Assembly: GCA_002707365.1 (NCBI GenBank) | Contig: PAMQ01000018.1 | Location: forward strand, 1 to 64,000 | Source of the DNA: Trueperaceae bacterium | GTDB taxonomy: Bacteria; Deinococcota; Deinococci; Deinococcales; Trueperaceae | DNA: 64,000 nucleotides | Direction: 5' to 3' | In this document: one piece after another, positions 26,295-35,003 of the stretch | Layout: each line of letters begins with the position of its first letter | Position numbering within the stretch: the first letter of the stretch is position 1 | The notes under the pieces: model-generated | Told to the model about the DNA's origin: nothing | Database searches by the model: none | The model's input: the letters and a program-made list of their open reading frames with translations, nothing else | Program-made: the position numbers and the translations under genes

Positions 26295-28970
26295 ATGGCG
26301 GTGAACAAGATGGATAAACGATCAATATCGCGCCGGCCGGAATTCCTCTACCAAGGTGCAAAGACCCGAGAAATCTCCTTTCCCCTAGGAGGCCTTGGAA
26401 CGGGTTGCATTGGGCTGTCGGGAGATGGACGTCTTGTTGATTGGGAGATCTTTAACAAGCCAAATAAAGGCGGTATTAACGGTTATTCCCACTTTGCCAT
26501 AAAGGCTGAGAATTCGGGCATAGTACTTGATACGCGCCTTTTACACGGCGATCTATTGCCCCCCTATAGCGGTGAGGGTCAACAGTTTGGCTCGGGCCCT
26601 AACCGAGGTTACTTGGCTGGCCTTCCCCACTTCCGCACGTCGACATTTCGTGGTGAATTTCCTAAGGCAACGATTTCTTTGGAAGACCAGGCGTTCCCTG
26701 GGTCGATAGAGTTAACTGCATTCAACCCCTTCATACCGCAAGAGGATAAAGATTCCGGAATTCCCGGAGCCTTTTTTGAGATTGAAGTTCGTAATACTAC
26801 TGAGACCCCTATTGCGTACACCATTTGCTTTTCTGCTAAGAACCCACTTCCGGGAAAACCGAAAAACCATTTCCGTTACGATCCCCAACTCTCAACGATC
26901 CAAATGTCCTCATGTGACCTGCAACCCGATGACCCTAGATATGGTGACATTACTATTTCTACCGACGCGGAAGATGTAAGCCACTTAGAATATTGGGACA
27001 TGACTGCGTACAAAGGTGGTTGGGCTGATGACGTGAATGGCTATTGGAAAAAATTAGCAGCACCCGGAAGGTTTAATCAAGCTCCTGTCAAAAAGTGCGC
27101 GCGGAACACAGGGGCTAGCAAAAGTCATCATGCTAGTCTAGCTGCCCACATAGAAGTGAAGCCACGAGAAACAAGGACGATCCGGTTTCTGATTACTTGG
27201 AACTTCCCCTTATGTACTAACTATTGGAATCCGGTATTGATGGATGATGGGATTGAAGACCGAGTGGCTAACACCTGGAAGAATTATTACGCCACTTTGT
27301 GGGGCGACTCGACGGAATCAGCCCGTTACGCTTTCGAGTGTTGGGATGCGCTTCACAGCATGACTAACACTTTTCGGAATGCTCTTTTCTCATCTACTTT
27401 GCCTCCTGTCGTTATCGACGCTGTTTCCGCAAACCTTTCTGTTCTGAAAAGTCCGACCGTGCAACGGTTAGAAGACGGGACACTTTATGGATGGGAGGGT
27501 TGCCATCCGGATGAAGGTTGTTGCGAGGGCAGTTGTACACACGTTTGGAACTATGCATACGCCCTGCCATTTTTATTCCCAAAGCTAGAACGTGGGATGC
27601 GGGAGGTAGATTACCGACACAACATGGGTCCAGACGGAAGCATGAGCTTCCGTCTGCAATTACCTCTCGGAAGGCCGAGATGGGAATTCCGACCCTGTGT
27701 TGACGGCCAATTCGGTGGTGTTATACAAACCTACAGAGACTGGAAAATTTCTGGCGATACGGATTGGCTTCTCAGGCTCTGGCCATCAGTCGAAAAAAGC
27801 TTATCCTTTGCTTGGTCACCCGATAATGCGGATCAGTGGGACAGAAATCGAGATGGAGTATTAGAGGGATTGCAACATCACACCCTCGATGTGGAGCTTT
27901 TTGGTCCAAGCTCCTGGTTAAATGGTTTTTATCTAGCTGCGTTGAAAGCCGCTAGTGAAATGGCTAACCATCTCAATAAAGATGTTGCTGCTAACGAATA
28001 CAATGCCCTTTTTGAATCAGGGAAGCTATGGGTCGACGAACATCTATTTAATGGAGAGTATTACCACCAAGATATAGACCTGACCAATAAAGACATACTT
28101 GAAGAGTTCATGGGCCCTCGGTCGAGCACTAAACTCGATGGTCGCAGTGAAGCCGACATCTTTTGGGATGAGTACTGGGACGAGGAACACCAGCAGATTA
28201 GGTACCAGGTGGCGGAGGGTTGCGGTATTGATCAGGTTGTGGCTCAGTGGCACGCTAACCTTTGTGGATTGGGAGAGGTTTTTGATAAGACACAGACCTT
28301 GGTCGCCCTCAGGTCAATCTATAACCACAATTTTGTGAGGGAATTACGGAAGGTTAACAATCGCAATCGGCGAGTCTTCAGCATCAATGATGAAGCAGGA
28401 GTCCTTACTTGTTCCTACCCTCGTCACGAGCCTGAGGTGCCCCTATCTTTTGCTGCAGAGACAATGAGCGGATTTGAGTATCAGGTGGCTTGTCACATGG
28501 TTCAGGAGGGCATGATGAGCGAAGGGCTAGAGATTGTGAGTGCGATTAGGAAGAGGCACGATGGTGAAAAACGAAACCCGTGGAATGAGTTCGAATGCGG
28601 TAGCAACTATGCTCGTTCGATGGCTTCCTATGCTCTGTTGCCCGCTCTAAGTGGTTTCAAGTTTGACATGACCAAAGGTGTGATTGGTTTTGACCCGAAA
28701 CAAGATCTTCAGTCCCACCAGTATTTTTGGTCTATTAACGAAGGTTGGGGCATTGTGGAGATTAACGACAACAACATCAATCTTTCAGTTCTTCATGGCT
28801 CGCTGGTTCTCCGTGAGTACCATTCAAAACTGATTGCTGAGCGAGGAGTCCAAGGGGCGACCCTAGATGATCGAGGCATCACGTTTGCTGTATGTAGTAA
28901 TGCTGTGCTCTTTGATAACATGATTGATATACAAGCTGGTAAAAAGCTAAGGCTGGAATTCGATAAATAG
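26295..28970 (+). CDS. GH116-like glycoside hydrolase (non-lysosomal glucosylceramidase family)
   Basis: An 891-residue two-domain glycosidase. The N-terminal beta-sandwich begins REISFPLGGLGTGCIGLSGDGR, typical of GBA2/DUF608 proteins. The C-terminal (alpha/alpha)6 domain contains EGCCEGSCTHVWNYAYALP (about residues 405-425), RDGVLEGLQHHTLDVELFGPSSW with acidic residues in the active-site region, and NPWNEFECGSNYARSMASYA near the end. GH116 enzymes hydrolyse beta-glucosides, beta-xylosides or beta-GlcNAc. There is no signal peptide, so it is probably cytoplasmic and acts on imported glycosides. No ribosome site is seen before ATG 26295; M6 is an alternative. A PhyH gene follows after 33 bases, suggesting an operon. 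Confidence 0.88.
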   Translation: MAVNKMDKRSISRRPEFLYQGAKTREISFPLGGLGTGCIGLSGDGRLVDWEIFNKPNKGGINGYSHFAIKAENSGIVLDTRLLHGDLLPPYSGEGQQFGSGPNRGYLAGLPHFRTSTFRGEFPKATISLEDQAFPGSIELTAFNPFIPQEDKDSGIPGAFFEIEVRNTTETPIAYTICFSAKNPLPGKPKNHFRYDPQLSTIQMSSCDLQPDDPRYGDITISTDAEDVSHLEYWDMTAYKGGWADDVNGYWKKLAAPGRFNQAPVKKCARNTGASKSHHASLAAHIEVKPRETRTIRFLITWNFPLCTNYWNPVLMDDGIEDRVANTWKNYYATLWGDSTESARYAFECWDALHSMTNTFRNALFSSTLPPVVIDAVSANLSVLKSPTVQRLEDGTLYGWEGCHPDEGCCEGSCTHVWNYAYALPFLFPKLERGMREVDYRHNMGPDGSMSFRLQLPLGRPRWEFRPCVDGQFGGVIQTYRDWKISGDTDWLLRLWPSVEKSLSFAWSPDNADQWDRNRDGVLEGLQHHTLDVELFGPSSWLNGFYLAALKAASEMANHLNKDVAANEYNALFESGKLWVDEHLFNGEYYHQDIDLTNKDILEEFMGPRSSTKLDGRSEADIFWDEYWDEEHQQIRYQVAEGCGIDQVVAQWHANLCGLGEVFDKTQTLVALRSIYNHNFVRELRKVNNRNRRVFSINDEAGVLTCSYPRHEPEVPLSFAAETMSGFEYQVACHMVQEGMMSEGLEIVSAIRKRHDGEKRNPWNEFECGSNYARSMASYALLPALSGFKFDMTKGVIGFDPKQDLQSHQYFWSINEGWGIVEINDNNINLSVLHGSLVLREYHSKLIAERGVQGATLDDRGITFAVCSNAVLFDNMIDIQAGKKLRLEFDK

Positions 28971-29003
28971 CTAAGGAATATCTGCCATCAGGAGGTAGGG
29001 TCT

Positions 29004-29858
29004 TTGAATTCGATCAGTAGAGAGAAGTTCGAAAGCCAAGGGTTTTTCCTTTTCAAGCAACTACTAGATAAGGAACTCATTAGCCGACTTACTGGCTTCA
29101 GCGAAGAAGTACTAAGCCAGCAGGACTTAGAGCATTTTGAACAGCAGAAGGCGACCGGAAGCATGGTACTGATCGATTGGGAAATGGCTTATAGATACAG
29201 GGTTATTGCCGAGCTTATTGCGCACCCGAAAATCCTAAATGCCTTCCTTGAGCTCGGGTTTACAGAGCCGAAATTCGGGCATGGACGAATCATTAGCAAA
29301 CCACGACACAGCCCACCATTGTTTTGGCACGAGGACGGTCGGTTCTGGAACGATCCCGTTAGTTATACCCCTCAGCCTATACAGAGCTTCCTCATGATTT
29401 ATCTTACTGACACTACTCCTGAGAATGGTTGCCTGCGAGTCATCCCTGGTTCTCATCTCAAGCGACATTATCTACATGACCAGGTTCCTGAGAGGCACCA
29501 GGAGGAACTAAGGACCTACGCGACGCCAGAAGCAATTGGATTTCAAACTGCGGATGGCGAAATTGACGTCCCTGTGAAGGCTGGAGATGTGGTTATGGGT
29601 TATGCCTCAACCTTCCATGCTGCCCATGCGAACCAGAGTGACGCCAGCAGAACTGTACTGACAATGTGGTACTACCCAGACTTTGTGAACTTACCTGAAC
29701 GGAGTCAGGCAACCGTAGCTCTGCTTGAGAAAAAGGCAGGAACAGTGAAGGAAAGAAATGAGCAGGTGAGAGCCTTACTAAATCCGTTGAGAATAGTGTA
29801 CAACGGTGACGCTGAGCCGATTCCCACTGAGTGGACACCAGGGTCCAATCTAAAGTAG
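29004..29858 (+). CDS. PhyH-family dioxygenase (4), WHED subtype
   Basis: A 284-residue PhyH-family oxygenase with iron ligands H109 and D111 (FWHEDGRFWNDP) and H205 (STFHAAHAN), and Arg216 (ASRTVLTMWY) for 2-oxoglutarate. The core IYLTDTTPENGCLRVIPGSH and YLHDQVPERH closely parallel the proteins at 5455 and 32120. The start is TTG 29004, chosen because CAGGAGGTAGG precedes it. It follows the GH116 gene on the same strand, so the pair may handle one glycosylated compound (inference). A perfect palindrome lies 72 bases past its stop. Confidence 0.9.
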   Translation: MNSISREKFESQGFFLFKQLLDKELISRLTGFSEEVLSQQDLEHFEQQKATGSMVLIDWEMAYRYRVIAELIAHPKILNAFLELGFTEPKFGHGRIISKPRHSPPLFWHEDGRFWNDPVSYTPQPIQSFLMIYLTDTTPENGCLRVIPGSHLKRHYLHDQVPERHQEELRTYATPEAIGFQTADGEIDVPVKAGDVVMGYASTFHAAHANQSDASRTVLTMWYYPDFVNLPERSQATVALLEKKAGTVKERNEQVRALLNPLRIVYNGDAEPIPTEWTPGSNLK

Positions 29859-29930
29859 TGACAAGCGTTGGATAGGACGGGCCTCTCAGGACCATTAACG
29901 CCGTATCGCGTGAAGGACCAAACCCCAAAA

Positions 29931-29970
29931 ATTGAGGTGGGAAATGACTATAGTCATTTCCCACCTCAAT
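29931..29970. terminator. Perfect 40-bp palindrome, probable bidirectional terminator
   Basis: Bases 29931-29950 and 29951-29970 are exact reverse complements with no loop bases between. The element lies between the convergent PhyH (4) and Fasciclin genes. Read on the minus strand, it is followed by a T5 run (complement of 29926-29930), as expected for intrinsic termination of the Fasciclin gene. Confidence 0.85.
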
Positions 29971-29982
29971 AAGTGAAAGAAC

Positions 29983-30492
29983 CTAGTTTGATGGGGGTAG
30001 AATGACCGCGTCGATCACATGAACCACCCCGTTACCAGCTTCTAGGTCGGTTGAAATTACTGTGGCAGCACCATCGATGACCACGTTGCCGTCTACCACT
30101 TCGACTGTAATGGAGGCTCCGTTAACGGTCTCAACTAAGGCTGTTCCGTAACCAGCTTCGATTGCTGAGATAACATCGGCCGCCATTAATTTTCCAGCGA
30201 CAACATGGTAGGTGAGGATTCCACCTAGGTCAGGGCTGGCTAGTAGGTCTTCAGCAGTGATTCCCAGTGCCTCAAGTGCGGCCGCAAACGCGTCGTTTGT
30301 TGGTGCAAAGACAGTGAAAGGACCTTCCCCGGAGAGGGTTTCAGCTAGTTCAGCTTCTAATACGGCAGCAACAAGTGTTGAGAAGTTCTCGTTGCTGATC
30401 GCGACTTCCACCACGGTGGCAGGGGTTTGGGCGAAAGCTGCACTCCCGAAGAGTGCGAAGAGGGCGAAGGTAGAAAGGGCTAATTGTTTCAT
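29983..30492 (-). CDS. Secreted Fasciclin (FAS1) domain protein
   Basis: A 169-residue protein with a signal peptide (residues 1-21, cut after SAAFA) and one FAS1 domain. The diagnostic strings are FTVFAPTNDAFAAAL (H1 region), ILTYHVVAGKLMAADV (the YH motif) and NGVVHVIDAVILP. FAS1 domains mediate cell-surface or matrix adhesion, and single-domain secreted forms are common in aquatic bacteria. A TTGGAGGC ribosome site precedes ATG 30492. The product is strongly acidic. It is transcribed alone and ends 12 bases from the 40-bp palindrome. Confidence 0.93.
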   Translation of the reverse strand: MKQLALSTFALFALFGSAAFAQTPATVVEVAISNENFSTLVAAVLEAELAETLSGEGPFTVFAPTNDAFAAALEALGITAEDLLASPDLGGILTYHVVAGKLMAADVISAIEAGYGTALVETVNGASITVEVVDGNVVIDGAATVISTDLEAGNGVVHVIDAVILPPSN

Positions 30493-30823
30493 TGTGTTGC
30501 CTCCAATATCTATTTTTCTGCGGGTTTTGCATAGCGGCGGCCGTCGCTTAAAAAAAGTCTAGCTTGAAGTTTCGGTGGAGATTTGAGCGCATGATACAAA
30601 CTTTCTACAGACCCTGTACAGACATTGTTCAGAGAGGCTCAACAAATAAGCTATAGACCCTTTGGTAGCGCTGGGCCTGCACATCGCACAAACATCTGCT
30701 TCGCTCTGGCTCACTTGAGCGAGAGCCGAGAAAACCTAACCGACCGATACAAAGTCTTGGTGTTAGCCTCTGCTAAAATTTGATTCTAGGAAGAAAGAGC
30801 CTTTCTTTCAGGGAGGATGAAGT
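30493..30823. other. Divergent intergenic region
   Basis: 331 bases between the Fasciclin and zinc-ribbon start codons must hold two promoters. Apart from both ribosome sites and a short GGCTC/GAGCC hairpin near 30706-30725, I see no clear -35/-10 pair or repeat. Confidence 0.5.
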
Positions 30824-31045
30824 ATGACAGATCAAGAGCAATGGACTTGTACCAAATGCCAAGGCCAATCAGTAAAAACTGGGGTCATCCGCACCACCGG
30901 GGGAGGCCTCTCCCGCTTCCTTAATGTTCAGACCCACAAGTTCGAATACATTTCTTGCGTTAAATGCGGCTACACAGATTTATTTCGAGTGGCAGAAAAA
31001 GGTGCAGGTTGGCGTAATGTCCTCGATGCTGTAATCGACTCTTAA
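30824..31045 (+). CDS. Small zinc-ribbon protein
   Basis: A 73-residue protein with two Cys-x2-Cys knuckles: CTKC (residues 9-12) and CVKC (about 45-48), separated by a Gly-rich hairpin (RTTGGGLSRFLNVQ) and YIS. This matches the short bacterial zinc-ribbon family often labelled nucleic-acid-binding (zinc_ribbon_13-like). The function is not established. GGGAGGATGAAGT precedes ATG 30824. It is a single-gene unit. Confidence 0.8.
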   Translation: MTDQEQWTCTKCQGQSVKTGVIRTTGGGLSRFLNVQTHKFEYISCVKCGYTDLFRVAEKGAGWRNVLDAVIDS

Positions 31046-31127
31046 GTTCGCATGAAGGGGATACCGTGACTTACGACCTTAGGAAAAGCCACATTAGTTG
31101 CTGTTCCTTTTGTTCCTGTATTGGCTC

Positions 31128-32123
31128 CTAAGCACAAACGGATTCTGCACCTTTCCAGCGCACACCATGATGGTGACCAGCGGGATTGGGTTCAACGGCC
31201 AATCGTGCTCTTGCCTCGTGCCACAAGTGGGCCCACGCCATTGGGTCACGGAGTTCGCTCTTGGGGTTACGGCGACTACGTGCCACGAAATCCGGGAACC
31301 CTGCCCGCCCAGTTGGCTGGCCAGTCGGGTTATAGCGCAAGTCTAAGCTCCACCTCAAATGCTTGCTGACGTTAGGTAGAGAGCAGTGGCACGTGTGTTT
31401 GTCCATAATTATTACGTCACCGGGTTTCGTTGGTACAGCTGTCATGCGATCAAGCTCAAGTAGTTCATCTGGGATAGCGAATTCCGGGTGGATGCAGTGG
31501 GTTCGTAGTGCCTTCTTATGACTTCCTGGAATCAAATGAAGACATCCGCGGTCTACTGTCGCTTCGGAGAGAGATATCCACACTGTGATCATGTTCGTAT
31601 TGTCGGCGTCAGGATGCACAACACCGTTGTCCTGGTGCCAAGGGTTTGCTCGGGCTAAAACGTCCCGGCCTTCTGGCAACAAAATTTCGGGTGGCTTGAT
31701 GCGCACGTGCTGTGTAGGGTTGGACGTAATCTCGGGTCCTATGAGGGATTCGACTACGTCCAGAACATTCTTATCGGTGATTATTCGGAATGCAGCTGGG
31801 CCCGCCCAAAAAGGTGTTTCGGTCGTTACGCCACCGGTTGGGAGGCTCGGATCAAAATATCTTGAGTGATCCCGACCGGATTCCTGGTAGATTCGAATCA
31901 TCCGATCGCCGAAATCTAGATTACTGTAAATGGATGAAATCTCACCACGATCAAAGAGTTCGTTTGCCAGGCGGTCAAGCACGACCTCGTACTCGGCGAA
32001 CAGCGGTTCTATCACTTTTGTTGGGTCCAGTACGTTCTTGACAAGGAGATAGCCTTCGCGCTTGAACCGATTTAACTGATTTTCATTCAAACTGAATGTT
32101 TTGGCTTGCGGTGAGCGTTTCAA
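31128..32123 (-). CDS. PhyH-family dioxygenase (5)
   Basis: A 331-residue PhyH protein with iron ligands H163 and D165 (NPWHQDNGVVHPDADNT), a distal His246 (HTCHCSLPN) and Arg257 (KHLRWSLDLRY). The fold core VWISLSEATVDRGCLHLIPG is clear. The HPDAD and HCSLPN elements differ from the other PhyH genes here and resemble a separate branch with a longer N-terminus. The start is TTG at 32123-32121, overlapping the upstream PhyH stop as TTGA, so the two are translationally coupled. The C-terminus (PAGHHHGVRWKGAESVCA) is unusually His-rich. The substrate is unknown. Confidence 0.9.
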   Translation of the reverse strand: MKRSPQAKTFSLNENQLNRFKREGYLLVKNVLDPTKVIEPLFAEYEVVLDRLANELFDRGEISSIYSNLDFGDRMIRIYQESGRDHSRYFDPSLPTGGVTTETPFWAGPAAFRIITDKNVLDVVESLIGPEITSNPTQHVRIKPPEILLPEGRDVLARANPWHQDNGVVHPDADNTNMITVWISLSEATVDRGCLHLIPGSHKKALRTHCIHPEFAIPDELLELDRMTAVPTKPGDVIIMDKHTCHCSLPNVSKHLRWSLDLRYNPTGQPTGRAGFPDFVARSRRNPKSELRDPMAWAHLWHEARARLAVEPNPAGHHHGVRWKGAESVCA

Positions 32124-33034
32124 GACCTGCCTGTCCTTTCTTTGTTTGCGATCAAATAGTTGGGAACTCTATTCCAGCGTGCTGGTTTGGTGGTGCCTTC
32201 ATAATTAGGAAGCAATGCTTGAATCATGTCGCGTTCGGATGCTGGCAGGTCACTGGGTGGCGCAACATAGAGGCCTGGGGCCCCCCCATCTACCTTTGGC
32301 ATCTGGTACGCGGCCTTAAGGTTCTCAGGTAGGTCTTGGTAACGCGGTAGATACCACATTGTGATTACTGTTCGACGTTCATTGGTCACGTTAGCTTGGG
32401 TTGCATGAAGTAATCGAGCATCACCAATGACAAGATCACCAGCCTGGACTGGTACGTCAATCTCCTCTGGGTCAGTACTATAAGCCCTAGATTCCGCAGG
32501 ATTCTGGTGTCGAACATCGCCGGCGTGGCCTTCCCCAGCAAGATGGGCGTGCTTTTCGTGTAGATCAAGGGCACGGTGCGACTTAGGTAAAACCCGGAGG
32601 CAACCGTTAGCTGGAGTTGTGTCCGTAAGGTAGAACATTAAGAACAGCTGATGTGGTTGTGGATTGTAACTTACTGATTCCCCCCAAAAAGGCCAATCCT
32701 GGTGCCAATACGATTTCTCTGTCCGGGGTTCCCTAGAGATGATGTAAGCGCTCCAAAACCGGGAGTCTTCGAAACCAAGATTCCTTAAGGCACTGAGGCT
32801 TCCAGGCCAAGCAATAAGTTGCTGGAAGACGGTCTCTTGATAGGCCATGGTTATGATCTGACCTTGGTTACCGCTTCTTGACTGCTCTTCTTCGGTGTAC
32901 GAGTCTAAAAGCGGGTCAGTGGCAGCTCGAAGGCGATTAATCATGTCCTGATTCAGCACACGTTTGACTACTAGGAAGCCGTCATTGAGCAACTGGTTGT
33001 TAATTTGATTCTTCTGACGTTCGGGGTGTGACAT
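32120..33034 (-). CDS. PhyH-family dioxygenase (6), WHQD subtype
   Basis: A 304-residue PhyH-family oxygenase. Iron ligands are H111 and D113 (YWHQDWPFWGESVS) and H210 (ARLLHATQAN), with Arg220/221 (ERRTVITMWY). The segment FYLTDTTPANGCLRVLPKSH replaces the usual PGSH by PKSH. A GAGGAGGC ribosome site precedes ATG 33034. Its stop overlaps the start of PhyH (5) by four bases, so two divergent PhyH proteins are made from one message and may form a pathway or heteromer (inference). It is closest in pattern to the genes at 5455 and 29004. Confidence 0.9.
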   Translation of the reverse strand: MSHPERQKNQINNQLLNDGFLVVKRVLNQDMINRLRAATDPLLDSYTEEEQSRSGNQGQIITMAYQETVFQQLIAWPGSLSALRNLGFEDSRFWSAYIISREPRTEKSYWHQDWPFWGESVSYNPQPHQLFLMFYLTDTTPANGCLRVLPKSHRALDLHEKHAHLAGEGHAGDVRHQNPAESRAYSTDPEEIDVPVQAGDLVIGDARLLHATQANVTNERRTVITMWYLPRYQDLPENLKAAYQMPKVDGGAPGLYVAPPSDLPASERDMIQALLPNYEGTTKPARWNRVPNYLIANKERTGRS

Positions 33035-33164
33035 GGTTTCCCAGCCTCCTCGATTATGTCAAGTCGTTACTCGATAAACTTCTTAGCTTGTGACTCTTAA
33101 AGTACAATATTGAGTAGTAAATGGCCAGTTGATATTAGTGCGACATTTTGACCCTCGCTTAGTC

Positions 33165-35003
33165 TTAATTAGGTCCTTCGAGTAGCTGGCCAGGTTCCCG
33201 CTGATACTGGCTGTAGAACAAGTCTGCATAGAAACCGTCTTTAGCGAGGAGCACTTCGTGAGTACCTCTTTCAATGATTTTGCGGTCGTTCACTACTAGC
33301 ACTTGATCAGCCTTAAGAATTGTTCCGAGGCGGTGAGCAATGACGAATGAGGTGCGCCCCTTCATTAGTCTTAGGAGAGCCTCCTGGAGCTGTATTTCGG
33401 TGCGGGTGTCAACACTGCTTGTTGCTTCATCCAAGATGAGAATACGGGGGTTAGCGAGCAAAGCGCGAGCTATAGCGAGCAACTGACGTTGACCCTGACT
33501 GAAATTGTGACCTTGCTCTGAAACGAGGGTCCTATAGCCTTCCGGAAGTAGGCGGATAAAGCGGTCCGCGTTTGCCAGCTTCGCCGCTTCAATTACTTCT
33601 TCATCCGTGGCGTCTAATCGGCCGTAGCGAATGTTATCGAGCACGCTATTTGAAAACAGAAAGGTGTCTTGTAGGACGATTCCAAGCTGACGCCTAATAG
33701 AATACTGAGTGACAGAACGGATGTCGTGTCCGTCAATAAGTATCTGGCCGTCTGTTACGTCGTAGAAGCGGCTAAGGAGACTAATGATGGTTGTTTTTCC
33801 TGCTCCAGTAGGACCAACCAAGGCTATAGTTTCCCCAGGTTTAGCTTCTAGGGAGACGTTGCTTAAGACGGCCTCTCCCGGCTCGTAAGCAAAACTCACG
33901 TTTGCGAATACAACAGTGCCATCAATGTCTGGTAGGGGTTCCGCATCCGGGGAGTCCTGAATTGTTGGGGGTGTGTCAATGACTTCAAATATTCGTTCGG
34001 CACCCGCCAGGGCGGACTGTAGCTGGTTGTAGAGCATCGCAATGGACCGCATGGGTCGAAAGAAAAGCATGATGTAGATAACGAAGGTAGCAATTACACC
34101 AACCTGGACCTCCCCACGTAATGCGAGCCAGCCCCCCAGCAGGGCTGTGAGGGCAATGGTGATTGTCATCATAGTGGTGAACATTGGGCCCAGAGCAGCG
34201 GTGATGATGTCTGCACGTACGCCCACGCGCCGATAATCCATGGCTGTCGCTTCAAATCGGGCTTGGCTGGCTTTTTCTGCAGCGAAAGCTTGTAGGGTCC
34301 TTATTCCGCTTATGTCTTCCTCCATTGCGCCATTGAGCCTCCCAAGGTGGCGTTGGACTCCTCGGAACGCTGAGCGGGTCATGTTAGTAACCCGGGTGGT
34401 GAGAAAAACCATTATTGGTAGTACAGTTACCGTGCCCAACGCAAGTGGCCAGCTAAGGACGAACATGGCTATCATGATGCCGCCAAAAAGCAAGATGTTG
34501 GAAGTGAAGTCAATCAGCCCATTGGACAGCGTTTGATTGATCGCCTCCGTGTCGTTCGAGACGCGACTCATCAGATCACCTGTGCTGTGGTGATCATGGA
34601 AATCCAGGGACAGTTTTTGTAGGTGACCAAACAACTCTGAGCGTACGTCCTTTACTAGTTGCTGACCAATCCCAACCATCAGTACGCTCTGTACAATTCC
34701 GATAATGCCCGCGCCAACATAAACAGCTAGCATTGAGAGGAGTAGTTTTTTTAGGCCAGTGAGGTCCCCAGGAATTATGTGGCTATCGATTGCTCGACCA
34801 AAGAGCACTGGTCCTAGGAGCGTGAGTAAGGTGCTGAGAACAACAAATACTGCGACTACTACCAGTTTCGGTCGGTAAGGCGTCAGGTACCTCAGCAGTC
34901 TTTTAACTACCGACCCACTATCTCTAGCTTCTTCACCTGTTTGGCCTCTAGCGCCACCGATTCCCAATCGTGGTGCAGTGGCGCCAGTGGATTTCTGAGT
35001 CAT
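33165..35003 (-). CDS. ABC exporter subunit with canonical catalytic Glu
   Basis: A 612-residue half-transporter: an N-terminal six-helix transmembrane domain (about residues 40-350) and a C-terminal ATPase. Walker A is GPTGAGKTT (about residue 396 on), Walker B is ILILDEATSSVD with the catalytic Glu, and the ABC signature is the non-canonical FSQGQRQL. It overlaps its partner by four bases (ATGA). In heterodimeric exporters such as TM287/288, TmrAB and LmrCD, one subunit keeps the catalytic Glu while the other keeps the canonical LSGGQ, exactly the split seen here. Substrates of such pumps are drugs, lipids or peptides; this one is unknown. Confidence 0.93.
   Translation of the reverse strand: MTQKSTGATAPRLGIGGARGQTGEEARDSGSVVKRLLRYLTPYRPKLVVVAVFVVLSTLLTLLGPVLFGRAIDSHIIPGDLTGLKKLLLSMLAVYVGAGIIGIVQSVLMVGIGQQLVKDVRSELFGHLQKLSLDFHDHHSTGDLMSRVSNDTEAINQTLSNGLIDFTSNILLFGGIMIAMFVLSWPLALGTVTVLPIMVFLTTRVTNMTRSAFRGVQRHLGRLNGAMEEDISGIRTLQAFAAEKASQARFEATAMDYRRVGVRADIITAALGPMFTTMMTITIALTALLGGWLALRGEVQVGVIATFVIYIMLFFRPMRSIAMLYNQLQSALAGAERIFEVIDTPPTIQDSPDAEPLPDIDGTVVFANVSFAYEPGEAVLSNVSLEAKPGETIALVGPTGAGKTTIISLLSRFYDVTDGQILIDGHDIRSVTQYSIRRQLGIVLQDTFLFSNSVLDNIRYGRLDATDEEVIEAAKLANADRFIRLLPEGYRTLVSEQGHNFSQGQRQLLAIARALLANPRILILDEATSSVDTRTEIQLQEALLRLMKGRTSFVIAHRLGTILKADQVLVVNDRKIIERGTHEVLLAKDGFYADLFYSQYQREPGQLLEGPN

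Noticed and set aside
31098-31369. Two overlapping plus-strand ORFs of 82 codons
   Set aside because: Both lie opposite the 3' end of PhyH (5), whose frame is clearly coding; no ribosome site.
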